In this document: piece by piece, positions 54,956-64,000 of the stretch
How the letters are laid out: each line of letters starts with the position of its first letter
Position numbering within the stretch: the first letter of the stretch is position 1
NCBI RefSeq assembly: GCF_024139115.2
Contig: NC_085141.1
Coordinates: forward strand, 177,890,994 to 177,954,993
Direction of reading: 5' to 3'
Length of the DNA: 64,000 nucleotides
Origin: Armigeres subalbatus
Lineage: Eukaryota > Arthropoda > Insecta > Diptera > Culicidae
Notes under the pieces: model-generated
Told to the model about the DNA's origin: nothing
The model's input: only the letters and a program-made list of their open reading frames with translations
Databases searched by the model: none
Position numbers and translations under genes: made by a program

Positions 54956-55700
54956 ATGAATTCAATGATCTGATGCTGTCTGTTCCACACCCGTTTACAG
55001 GGTCCGACAAATGAACTGCTGCATATGAGAGTAAAAATAATATAATAAAAAATATGTATTGGGAAACAGTATTACAAACAGTGGTCAAACTGTGGACACG
55101 TCGTTATTTTGATACCAGGGTTTGGGTCTTAAGACGGGATTACACGCATGCTCAAATAGAACCCAACTAAGGAGTTTTTAGGGTTCATTTTGAGCTAAGA
55201 GCAGGCTGCGAGTTTGTCGGACCTGCACCCTATGAGTTTCACTCTCTGGAGTATGTTGGAGGCCGCATCTGCTCTAAAACATAATGCTTGTTGTGCAATG
55301 TGCATTTCCTGAAGCGACATCTTCTTGGATTAGGTAAAATAATGCACGAGCACATGCGGGCCTCGTACGATTCGTTCCTAGATCATCTACGACGAGCGGT
55401 TAAGCTCAACGACGAAAAAGATGAACTAGTGGACTTTCAAAAAGTGATATGTTTTCTCATGAAATTGAATGTGTTTGAAGCGAAATATGTTTATTTTGAT
55501 CATTTTTTCTGTTTTATCTAATGTAGCACTTCAATTACCGGACCCTGTATATCGTACCTCAATCGCCCATGTGATATTGTAGCAATTTCGCCCATTCTAC
55601 AATACCATTCTGCATTCTTCTAGTTGTTTTTGTCTGATCCGAGGGCACTGTGGAAATGCCCCTTCCAGCTACTGCTCGTAGTCTAGTGCTAAAGAGTCTA
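54956..55700. other. region with one weak open frame
   Basis: A plus frame at 55288-55521 (77 residues) contains the acidic, helix-like stretch LDHLRRAVKLNDEKDELVDF, which looks more protein-like than most frames here. It matches nothing I recognise and lacks a supporting neighbour. It might be an exon fragment or a transposon relic. Otherwise no feature. Confidence 0.3.
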
Positions 55701-55704
55701 TCAT

Positions 55705-56165
55705 TCTGGAGAAGGGTCGTTTGACCAAAAGTCATTTAGCCGATTGCCACATTCCTGAATAACACGTTAGACCGAAAGTCATCTAACCAAATTTGATTGG
55801 AAGCTATTCAGCCGAAAAAGTGATTTATCCCAACAGGCTTTATTGTCAAACACGCAATACGGCAGAAATGTTGTTCAGCTGAACATTTTGCCGAAAATGT
55901 CGTTTATCTGAACAGGTCATTAGGCCGAAACAGTCGTTTTGCCAAACAGGTCATTTGATCTAAACGACCTTTTGGCCGAAATGATATTGATCTAAAATGC
56001 CAGTTTGAAGAACGGACCACTTGGCTGAAAATGTCATAAGGCCAAAAATACCATACGGTCGTAAATTTGATTGCCAAACGGGTTATATGACAAAAAAATG
56101 TCGTTTGGTAGAACAAATAATATGACCAAAAAAATTTCGAGCGATCAGGACGTTTGGCAGAATAC
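55705..56165 (+). repeat. GGTCATTTGGCCGAAA-type degenerate minisatellite
   Basis: About twenty imperfect units of roughly 20-24 bp are made of words such as CCGAAAAGTGATTT, AACAGGTCATT, GGCCGAAA and GTCGTTT. The array is open in one minus frame (55904-56167) with a repetitive peptide, and is not coding. Confidence 0.85.
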
Positions 56166-56572
56166 ATTATTTATTTTGGTAGATTTTTGGTTTTATAAGG
56201 GAATTGAAAACAATGTTTTTAATCTTTTCCCGACGTTTCGGTCCATTTAGGAACTTTTTCAAGGGGTCGATTTGTTAAAGTTTCTTCGTCAAGTAGGTTT
56301 CTGTATAACGTGAACATGTGAACTATAGGTATCATGTGAACTATACGGCTCAAATTTGGTCCGAACGAATTTAGTTTCGGAAAATTTGAATAAAATTCTG
56401 CTATCCGACATTCGGTGTCTGGACTTGCTAATTTCCACCATTGCCACCAAGCATACAACTCGCAGTGGACAGGAATCATCATGTCCATGAACATCGTCTC
56501 TTTTGTCCTAATGATAGAAATCAACCGGTGAGGGAAGATAATAATACCATTCAACTGCTGAAGGACAATTGA

Positions 56573-56770
56573 ACGGCTAGTAAGGATGGTATCGGAGCCG
56601 AACGCATAAAGATAGGCTCGACAGCGGACCTGATCTTTACTGTTGCGCAAATTCTTCAAAAATGTCGTGAATATCTGAGACCACTCGTTAATTGATTTCA
56701 AGCTGACATACGACAGTATAGACCGCGTAGAGCGAGAACAGCTTTCCCGGGAAGCTTATAAGACGTTAGT
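56573..56770 (+). mobile_element. RTE LINE fragment, copy 5, multiply deleted
   Basis: Short RTE blocks come in order: SKDGIGAERIKIG, then (after a deletion) TADLIFTVAQILQKCREYL, then LIDFKLTYDSIDRVE and ENSFPGKLI. About 250 bp of the RT fingers and other pieces are missing relative to copy 1. The FVDFKAAYDS block is altered to FKLTYDS. Confidence 0.82.
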
Positions 56771-58069
56771 TTATACCTAGTCTTCGAACAGCTATTTTGC
56801 TTGGTCTGTCGTCGTTATGAATACAATGTTGTGTTCCATTTCACTCAAAATGGTAGTGCTGACTGTGAGGCAGAACAAGTTTTTTTTTATAGTCAAGAAA
56901 ACTATCACGAGAAGTATATCATTTTATTTCATTCTCGAGCAAACATCATCACAAAATCCATAAACAAGTGTAGAATGACCATCGCAGCCGTTGCTCCATA
57001 TTTTGTTCTGCATCCGTGATAGAAATAACTAACGCTAGATAATCCGCTCTGGCACCCATCTGACACGGCTCACGGTAAATCGTCTTGAAAGGAACCTGCA
57101 ATAAGGCCGGGGCCATTTGTCTGCAATGGTAAATTGATTCTTTGTTTTATTTTCTCCCGTTGCATGTGCAATTGGCCTTCACACACTTCCCCCGGAGGGT
57201 ACGATTAACGAGCAGCGAAGTGCATATAAGAAGGAGCACTAAACCTTGCGCAGATGGCAACCGACAGGGGAGGCAGAAGTTGAAGGCTCGCCTAGAGTTG
57301 TGGTGGCTCGTTGCAGTTTCATTTGTTTATTTGCCCGATGATTGAGACGTAAATTGAATGGTTTTAACAGTGCTGGATCCAACACGCGCCACTTCGCGAA
57401 CTGCAGGAGAGATCTGCACTATGCAAGCAGTCAGTCAGTGCTATTTGCGCAATTTGATCTTGGGCGTTCCTGGATGTGCTTGATTGCCTCTAAGTACATC
57501 TGTGGGGTAGGATTTACCCGCGACTACCACGACGACGATGACGACGGTTGACTTTCCTGGTTCTGCGGTTGTTGTAATTGCGAACGAGAGGTCCCGAGAG
57601 CAAACTGGCGGCAATCAATTTGAGACTCATGAATAATATCAACCATCAGTTTGTCACTGCGGTGTAAAATGGTACGTCAAGTTTCTTCTGCTTTTTCTCG
57701 GAAGGATGGTGGCAACAACACCCTGCGGAATACTGCATTCTTTCATGAAGGCTGATCAGCTTTCAGATATTGACTAATTAATGGGCTGGTTGGTGCAATG
57801 TCCTTGCTGGAAGATATTTGTATCACTGACACTGTTCATATTTATCTAGTTTGACATTGCGCTGTCACTCATTCCGAACTAATTCTATGAGGGTATGTCG
57901 CAATGGATAGAAAAAAACTCAGAATTTGAATGATGCAACCATCCAAATTGAAATTATTCTCGTTTGCATACCGTATCATCACTTTTAGTAAATTTGTTTG
58001 CAAAAATAGTACTGAATTAAGGTCTGTTCATGGTAAAGTGCGAACACTTGGACAATATTAGAATAATTA
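56771..58069. other. region without recognised gene
   Basis: Short frames only. Minor GAC-type codon repeats occur near 57530 (ACGACGACGATGACGACGG). No motif supports a gene or transposon end. Confidence 0.4.
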
Positions 58070-58074
58070 TGTGA

Positions 58075-58424
58075 CTACAGTAGCCTTGCGAGCAAAGGCG
58101 TAGGATTGCCAGTCCGGAGATGGCGAGTTCGATTCTCGGTTCGGTCTTGGATGCTTTCGGGTGGGACTCCTTGGGCATAGTGTATCCAGTAGTGTATACT
58201 TGCCACACAAAATACATACTCATGCAATGGCGGGCATAGACATACTTTTAATTAAAAACTGAATCATTAATTGTAGTAGAATTAAGAACTATTGTAATAT
58301 TGCTGGAAATTGTTGATATTAAAAGAAGAGGAGAAAACTGTGGAAATGCTAAGGAATACTAAGTTGAGAAGCAGGCCAAGTTCTAGTTGGAATGTAGAGC
58401 CATTGAGAAAGAAGAAGAATACAT
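58075..58424 (+). mobile_element. tRNA-derived SINE, second subtype
   Basis: A head with box A-like AGCCTTGCGAGCAAAGGCG and box B GAGTTCGATTCTC (about 58128) is followed by a distinct middle section. The 3' part AACTGTGGAAATGCTAAGGA and an AGAAAGAAGAAGAATA tail resemble the 3' body of the SINE at 11973-12232. It thus shares a 3' module with that family but has a different head. Confidence 0.72.
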
Positions 58425-58671
58425 TTAAATTATTTGAACGAGATGTTTAAACACGCATAACATCACATATGAGTAATTCTCGCTGAAACCGGGCCACTAT
58501 TTACACGAGGTTCTTAAAAATGCCTAAATTTATATTCTTTCGAAAGCTTTCGGCGAGTATATTGAGGATCCGAGTAAAATTCTTCAGAAAGATGAACCCC
58601 TCGTTAGTTATACACGAAATCATTTTAATGGACCCCTCGATTTTTGTCAATTCTTGACTCACCAAAACTAT

Positions 58672-58745
58672 CGGGAATCGAACCCAGCCACCCTCAGCAT
58701 GGTCTTGCTTTGTAGCCGCGCGTCTTACCCGCACGGCTAAGGAGT
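58672..58745 (-). mobile_element. SINE head fragment
   Basis: On the minus strand it reads TTAGCCGTGCGGGTAAGACG and then GGGTGGCTGGGTTCGATTCC, the complete tRNA-like head (boxes A and B) of the Feilai-like family. No body or tail follows, so it is a 3'-deleted copy. Confidence 0.85.
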
Positions 58746-59822
58746 CTATAGTACGGATAACAAAATGAAACATTTTCAACTATCAGTTTCCAAGAAAAAA
58801 ATCAAGGAAAATAAGTTCAAAATTGTCATAATACCATTAAAATAAAACTATTTCCGGCCAATTAGGAATTCAATTCCAAATCCAGGGAATGACGTTTGCT
58901 TTTTGCCTATTAAAATCCATTAACCAATAAAAAGTAGATTTATGAATGAATCTGAAACGTGTTGCGCTCAAGTGCTTCTCCATGAGTCGTTAAAGTGAAA
59001 TGGGCTAGATGAATTACCAAATCATGTACCGTGCGAAAACACTAACGACATGCAAATAAAACAAACATTTCGTGCGGTCAACAACAGCAACTGCCGACGG
59101 GACGACAGAATCGAATCATTTCAACATTGTCTTACCCGTTTGCTGATGATTTATCTAATCTAGTTTATGCATGTTAATTTTATTTTGTTTTATGGCCGAC
59201 ACGCGTCTTCCGGATGTTTCGTTGTACGTAGCACGTTTGATCTCGGCATTCAGACTGGTTTTACAGGTGGAAATCTCCCACATTTTTGCAATCCTGGAGC
59301 ACCCGCGTTTTTTTTCCCTATTTCGAATCTCGTCTTGACCGTCAGCGATTGCGAATGTGCCGGTTGTGTTTTTGCAAAGTAACGGAGAGGTTTTTGCCAC
59401 AATCTTTGCCGTGGGGCCCATTATTGACCACGGCGCAAACTAATTGTGGTGAACTAATTTTTCACCGTATCTAGAGAAGCAGTCAACTCGAATCGAATCC
59501 ACCTATCGATTCTGGGTCACAGATTTAGATTGAATCATGGACCGAAACGTTGAATACCTACTGCGAAGCCCGAAATATAAGAAAATGGATTCTTGAGAGT
59601 TTGAATTAAAAATTAGTGGGTGTGTTTATCTGCCATCGTCAAACTGTCAGTTGATCTCTTCATATAACAACTTTTGTTGAATTAAGGCTTTTCGTACAAA
59701 GTAGCAAAACGTAGGAAATTTTCTCTCCCGATCTGAGTGTTCAACCTTTTATATATGGTGTTTGGGGCACGCTCCATATGCCTTAATAATGCTCTCATAG
59801 GACGTACTCTTTACGTTGCCGG
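58746..59822. other. region without recognised gene
   Basis: AT-rich sequence with short frames (for example 59155-59421 minus, 59167-59382 plus) that lack recognisable motifs. Nothing else seen. Confidence 0.4.
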
Positions 59823-59835
59823 GTTTTCATTCGTT

Positions 59836-60275
59836 TTTTTTATTCATTTATTTATTTGGTAGGCACTCTATGTTCTTAACCGCTACTGTGCCGTGATCTA
59901 CTATGGTATTCTGCTGTACAGAATCCACACAGAGTCTATTTTTAGATTTCCATTACTCATTATCGTTATCGTTGCCAGTCCATCTCATCGTATGTCCATT
60001 GTGTCCGTTTGTCCATGTCGTGTATCCTATGATCGTTGTATTGTTCGATTGCCATTTATCAGGGTAACGTTGGAGGAATGCCTCCGAGAAGAACAAGTTG
60101 TCAGTCGTCATCAGGCAGCCGTGTCGGTAAGGAGCGTCTCCCAAACGCCACCGTATGGGCTGCGGATCCGGCGACTGACGAGGGTTTGGTGGAGGGGCTG
60201 GGAATCGAACCCATGACCATCCGCTTGTAAGGCGAACGTGTAGCCAACTACGCTACGGGACCCCCCAACAACAAT
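59836..60275 (-). mobile_element. 440-bp tRNA-derived SINE with 13-bp TSD
   Basis: GTTTTCATTCGTT occurs exactly at 59823-59835 and 60276-60288. On the minus strand the element starts with a tRNA-Val-like head: GCGTAGTTGGCTACACG (D arm, box A), TTCGCCTTACAAGCGGA (anticodon stem-loop with TAC) and GGGTTCGATTCCC (box B). It ends with CAAATAAATAAATGAATAAA. It belongs to a different family from the Feilai-like copies, and the AAATA-type tail resembles that of the RTE LINEs. The peptides at 59893-60344 are spurious. Confidence 0.93.
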
Positions 60276-60289
60276 GTTTTCATTCGTTG

Positions 60290-60850
60290 TGGCAAAGATG
60301 CTCATCAGGGTGTAGTTAGACAATTTGCTCTTCATTTTCAACACTCAGATTTGCATTGATCAGATTCAATTGCTACCCGATAAACTGACGTTTCTTATCT
60401 GACCCAGCTACTTGAGAAAATGTACTTAAATGAAGAATTGCCAATCGAATCCACCATTCTGAATTCACGTTCTTCGGTTATGGGGCAGCGCATTCCATGG
60501 ATTACAGCTACGCCTAAGAAGACCTTCTTATCGAAGCTCACAAGATGTTTCGGATTTTCTTAGACATGATCAATATTCGATGCCAGGTACTTTGTCGTTC
60601 AATACATCCGTTTGCTCTATTTTTGCATTTTTCGGGAGAAAATTTTCGTTAGTTTTAACCTAAATTGCCTAAATTCAGTTCGTACGTTATTTCGAACATG
60701 CTACTCGCGATCCGTCATGTGCTAACGGAGCCAAGTTATCAATGACGCATTTCGTGCCGAATCGTATTCAGAGGCAGTACTCTCTTAGATTTTTATGAAA
60801 CTTTCCATGTAGACTTTGTCACAAAAAGCCAAGGTGGCATACTTAGTATT
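60290..60850. other. region without recognised gene
   Basis: AT-rich spacer between two SINE insertions with no coding or repeat motif that I can support. Confidence 0.4.
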
Positions 60851-61108
60851 CTTCTTAGTGGCATTGCATCCCCAACTGGGGCATTGCCGCCTCGTTACTT
60901 AGTGTTCATTCAGCACTTTCATAGTTTTTAACCGCGAGGTTTCTAAGTCAAGTTACCATTTTTGCATTCGTATATCATGAAGCTAACATGATGACACTTT
61001 TATGCCCAGGGAAGTTGATACAATTTCCAAACCGAAAATTGCCTAGACCGGCACTGAGAATCGAACCCAGCCACCCGCGTATCTTACCGCTAGGCCTAGG
61101 AAGGCCCT
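60851..61108 (-). mobile_element. tRNA-derived SINE (Feilai-like) copy
   Basis: The body matches the copies at 11973 and 51942 in minus orientation: TTACCATTTTTGCATTCGTA, TATATCATGA, CAATTTCCAAACC and box B in reverse (AATCGAACCCAGCC). The head is internally deleted (the CTCAGCATGGTCTTGC part is missing) and the AAG tail is reduced to CTTCTTAG in reverse. ACTTAGT near both ends may be a remnant of the target duplication. Confidence 0.85.
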
Positions 61109-61149
61109 TAGTGCCCTTACTTAGTGCAGTGCGTGATGCAATGTGTCAT

Positions 61150-61695
61150 GTCGGACGCAGAACTTTCGCGAGATCCGAGTCAGTAGTTCTGTTTTGTGCG
61201 GTCGGGGAGTAAATGAACCGTTTGTTTGAGAAACTGCATATGTAACAATTTTGGCCAAAATGAGATTTTTATATATTCTGAATCCTCGTCCAAAAATACG
61301 TATTCTGGCAAAAAACACGAAAAAAAAATTTTTGTTCAGGAATGTATGAATTTTTTTTCGTTTGTTTGAGAAACTACATATGTCCACGTACTTTGAAGAG
61401 CAATTGTGGAGTACTGCTTACATTTTTTGCACTGAAAGTGCCCCAGGGTGTTGAGTTCTGCCAAAATCTATTGATCTGTATCGAAGAAATCGAAAGATTC
61501 GGTGCGAATTTGTTCAAAAACAGTTTTTTGTTGTTTTCTCGAAATAGTGTAAAATGGACTTATGCAGTTTCTCAAACAAATGATTCAAATAAATGTACAA
61601 TCGATCGTGTTTTAAGTGTGTGTTTTCTATTGGACGTAGAACATTCGCGCGATCATCGAAATTATTAGTTCTGCTTTGTGCGGGTGAGTAAATTA
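61150..61695. repeat. direct 65-bp repeats enclosing three copies of a 24-bp motif
   Basis: The block GGACGCAGAACTTTCGCGAG, then CAGTAGTTCTGTTTTGTGCG, at about 61152-61215 recurs diverged at 61632-61690. Between them GTTTGTTTGAGAAACTGCAT occurs at 61221 and 61359 in direct order and once inverted at about 61561-61582. The 545-bp unit has no coding capacity and lies beside a MITE. Confidence 0.75.
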
Positions 61696-61752
61696 CTTTT
61701 GCGTTACTTCGTACAAAATATGTTTTCAACCGATTACCAAGGCGACTTCCTT

Positions 61753-62024
61753 CACCCAACTGGTGATTGTTAGATTTTCTAACAATTCTGGAACAAGGCC
61801 AACCAAAACCTGTACAAGAATTGGTAGTATGCGACAATGCTAAATTCTTATACAAATATTGTATGAGACTTTACAATTTTGCAATCTTTTCTTACAATAT
61901 TTGTTTGTGAGCTTACATTTTTTATACAAGAATCTAACAATTTCGCAAATGTCCAGTTCTTATACTGGTTTTGATAGGTTCTTATACAGAATTGGTAGAA
62001 AATCTAAAATTTGCTGGTTGGGTG
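61753..62024. mobile_element. MITE family A, copy 2
   Basis: Left CACCCAACTGGTGATTGTTA and right (inverse) CACCCAACCAGCAAATTTTA are the ends. The interior TTACAATATTTGTTTGTGAG, then CTTACATTTTTTATACAAGA, matches copy 1 at 22659-22909. It folds back over most of its length. Confidence 0.88.
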
Positions 62025-62229
62025 TATAGATTACCTCCTCATCTGTCAAACTATTCCTTTCCCGTGGCGCTCACGGAAGTGCACAGAATTCTCCGCATAG
62101 AGGTGAGCGCCGGTTTGAAAATAATCGGCGACGGCGTTTGTCGTAATTTTGGTCGGCGGCCGCGTTTTCGGCGTCGCGCCGGAAGCTATTGAGGCCGGCG
62201 GCGTGAATCGGCGTGGCATTTTTTTGGAT

Positions 62230-63000
62230 TTTCCACGGGAACTACTTCAAAGTTTTCACGAGAATTTCTTTGGAGTTACCGTGGAAGCTCTTTTGAATTC
62301 CAAAATAAAATTGTTTGAAATATATTCCGCAGATTTTTTTTTCGGAATTCGCATGAGAAATTATTCTGTTTTTACGGGAAATTGTTTCAACTTTATTCAG
62401 AAAATTATTCAGAATATTCACGTGAAGATCCTCGACAGTGTTGTCCTACACTCAAGGCACCTACACCAGTGTATTTTCAGTGCGCGCGCTCCTGTGGCTC
62501 TGGAGTGCATTTTTTTGACGGTTTACCATTACACATTGAGAAAATTCAAATATCCTTCTATTAGTTGACCTTACTTAGTTGAGACTATAAAATCGTTTAG
62601 ATGGAGTAAAATCAAAGAGCAGAATTTTTTGCCCTGAGTGTAGGACAACACTGATCCTCGAAATATCTATTGAGCATTATAGAGAAATTTACACAAAACA
62701 AATCTTTGAAGAGTTTTCATGGCAAGAAGAGAGAGAGAAATCAGAGAAATTCTCCGAAATTTCCACGAAAAATTCTGCAGAGTTTCCACAGGAGATTGTT
62801 CAAAATGTAGATTGCAACAATACATTATTTGGATTTCAACGAAAAATGGTTCAAAATTTCCATAGAAAATTATACAGAACTTGCACGCGAATTTAAAAAA
62901 AAATATGGAAAATTCTTCGGAGTTTCCACGGAAAAAAAATTAAATTCGCACTAAAACTCTTCAGAATTTCCAAGTATTTCTTTTATTTTTACGGAAAACT
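62230..63000 (+). repeat. TTTCCACGG/AAAATT degenerate repeat domain
   Basis: Loose units of about 24-30 bp contain TTTCCACG(G/A), GAAAATT(C/A)TTC and AGA(A/G)TTTCC. This resembles the GAATTC-type domains in style but with a different word set. It is split by a hAT-type MITE at 62436-62653. Confidence 0.75.
62436..62653. mobile_element. hAT-type MITE with exact 8-bp TSD
   Basis: The ends CAGTGTTGTCCTACACTCA are a perfect 19-bp inverted pair. ATCCTCGA is duplicated exactly at 62428-62435 and 62654-62661. Eight-base duplications with CAGTG-type ends are diagnostic of the hAT superfamily. The 218-bp element has no transposase. It inserted into the TTTCCACGG repeat domain, and the uninterrupted repeat can be read across the site. 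Confidence 0.95.
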
Positions 63001-63234
63001 TTTCAGTATTGCGCATAAATCCCAAAATTTTATTCTTACCTTTGGGTTTCCGTGCCGAGCTCAGCGACAAGGGGAGACTCATCGACAAGGGGGATAGTTT
63101 TGAATTGGTAACCCTGATTTTTGAAAATTATCGTCGATTGCTTGTGTGAGTGCACTTATGTCAAAAAATAGAGCTAGAAATTTTTATTGAAAAATACAAG
63201 TTTTGACAGTATTATTCATGTATAGGTGAATGGT

Positions 63235-63362
63235 TGTAGGACAAAAGGTCGAAGGCCAAAAGGTCGAAAGGACAAAAGGTCGAAGTGCCAAAAGGTCGAA
63301 GGGACAAAAGGTCGAAACAAAAACTGCGTCAAAAGGTCGAAGGACAAAAGGTCGAAATAAAG
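63235..63362 (+). repeat. GGACAAAAGGTCGAA minisatellite
   Basis: Seven to eight units of about 15-17 bp (GGACAAAAGGTCGAAG, GCCAAAAGGTCGAAA and variants) stand in tandem. The plus frame through it (63230-63610) is repetitive and not a gene. Confidence 0.92.
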
Positions 63363-63365
63363 AAA

Positions 63366-64000
63366 TACCCTTCTTTTTTTTCCTTCTTTATTATTTTTTC
63401 TCCCTTTTAACCTCTATTTTCTTTCTTCTTTCTTTTTCCTTCTTCCTTTTTCCTTCTTTCTTCCTTATTTCTTCCTTCTTTTTTCCTTCTTTTTCCTTCT
63501 TTCTTCTTTCTTTCGTCCTTCTTTCTTCCTTCTTTCTTCCTTTTTACTTCCTTATTTCTCCCTTCTTTGTTTTTGATTTCCCCCACCTTTCTTTCGTCCT
63601 TCCCTGTTAATTGCTTCTTCTGTCTATCTTATCTTTTTGTTTCCTTGTGTCTTCCTTTCTTCTTCTTTCCTTTTTCTACTTTCCTTCTAACTTCTTTCTT
63701 CCTTCTTTTTTTCTTCTTCCTTTCTTCCGCCTCTTCTATTTTTGTTTCTTTTTTCTTTCTACCTTCTTTCTTACTTATTTCTTTCTTCCGTCTTTCTTCA
63801 TTCTTTCTTCCTCCGTTTTTCCTTCTTACTTTTTTTTCTTATTTTTCCTCTTTCCTTCTTTCTTTCTTCACTCTTTCTTCATTCTTTCTCTCTTCTTTCT
63901 TTCTTTCTTTCTTCTTGTTTCCTTTCTTTCTGCTTGTTTTTTTTTATATCTTCCTCTTTTTCCCGTCTTCATTCATTTATACTTTTTTGATTCTCTCTTT
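63366..64000 (+). repeat. polypyrimidine (CTTT/CTTCC)n tract to window end
   Basis: More than 600 bp consists almost entirely of C and T on the plus strand, with variants of CTTCTTT, CCTTCTTTC and TTTCTTCC. It continues to the window edge, so its full length is unknown. The apparent Phe/Leu/Ser-rich peptides in it are artefacts. Confidence 0.95.

Noticed and set aside
60195..60265. tRNA-Val gene on the minus strand
   Set aside because: The anticodon and T arms look good, but the acceptor ends do not pair and the sequence sits at the 5' end of a 440-bp unit with a 13-bp target duplication, so it is a SINE head.
63230..63990. Plus-strand frames rich in Phe, Leu and Ser resembling membrane proteins
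   Set aside because: They are translations of the CTT/CTTT polypyrimidine tract.

Overview
The window looks like nuclear DNA from a culicine mosquito, most likely Aedes. This rests on a full-length Juan-type Jockey retrotransposon, several RTE-type LINE copies with 'craniofacial development protein 2-like' endonucleases, an R1-like LINE, a Ty3/gypsy pol remnant, tRNA-derived SINEs with AAG-rich tails, and many short terminal-inverted-repeat elements (MITEs). I found no convincing host protein-coding gene, rRNA, CRISPR array or functional tRNA gene. The 64 kb reads as transposon-dense intergenic or intronic sequence. All assignments come from reading motifs by eye, with no database search.

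Layout: 1-1.9 kb is a broken Ty3/gypsy pol (RT thumb, RNase H, integrase), followed by tandem repeats and about 5.5 kb without recognisable genes. 7.7-11.2 kb is a nearly complete but frameshifted RTE LINE. A Juan fragment and a SINE lie at 11.8-12.2 kb. 12.2-15.7 kb is featureless. 15.7-18.1 kb is a second RTE copy on the minus strand, with a large internal deletion and a nested 229-bp MITE. 18.2-20.9 kb is a large degenerate GAATTC-rich repeat domain with a 130-bp-arm hairpin and a polarity switch. 21.3-25.2 kb holds small repeats, MITEs, two 3' ends of a second RTE family and an R1/LOA-type fragment. 25.2-28.7 kb has no gene, but a compact RNA-like hairpin lies at 27.1 kb. 28.7-31.7 kb is a minus-strand LINE interrupted by a 717-bp foldback element and a Tc1/mariner remnant. 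31.8-36.4 kb is the Juan element, bounded by a 10-bp target duplication. 36.6-42.1 kb mixes GAATTC-type repeats, foldback elements and a LINE RNase H fragment. 42.1-47.2 kb is nearly empty. 47.2-48.7 kb is a possible LTR-element leader plus a 53-bp tandem array. 48.8-50.1 kb is a mosaic of LINE fragments. 50.4-54.2 kb is an R1-like LINE containing a SINE, which itself contains a 107-bp MITE; a second copy of that MITE lies in the same LINE. 54.5-64 kb holds further RTE fragments, tandem repeats, four SINE copies or fragments, a hAT-type MITE and a 630-bp polypyrimidine tract.

The elements interact mainly as layers of insertion. Several insertions can be proved from exact target-site duplications: 14 bp (SINE in R1-like LINE), 13 bp (440-bp SINE), 12 bp (truncated RTE), 10 bp (Juan), 8 bp (hAT MITE), TAA (Tourist-like MITE) and TA (foldback and Tc1/mariner). 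No autonomous copy appears intact, since every long LINE or gypsy reading frame carries frameshifts, stops or insertions. I did not find a clear new biological system. The most interesting leads are the GAATTC-rich domains with mirrored polarity, the long hairpins, a pre-miRNA-sized hairpin with G:U-preserving mismatches, and the nested MITE/SINE/LINE locus.
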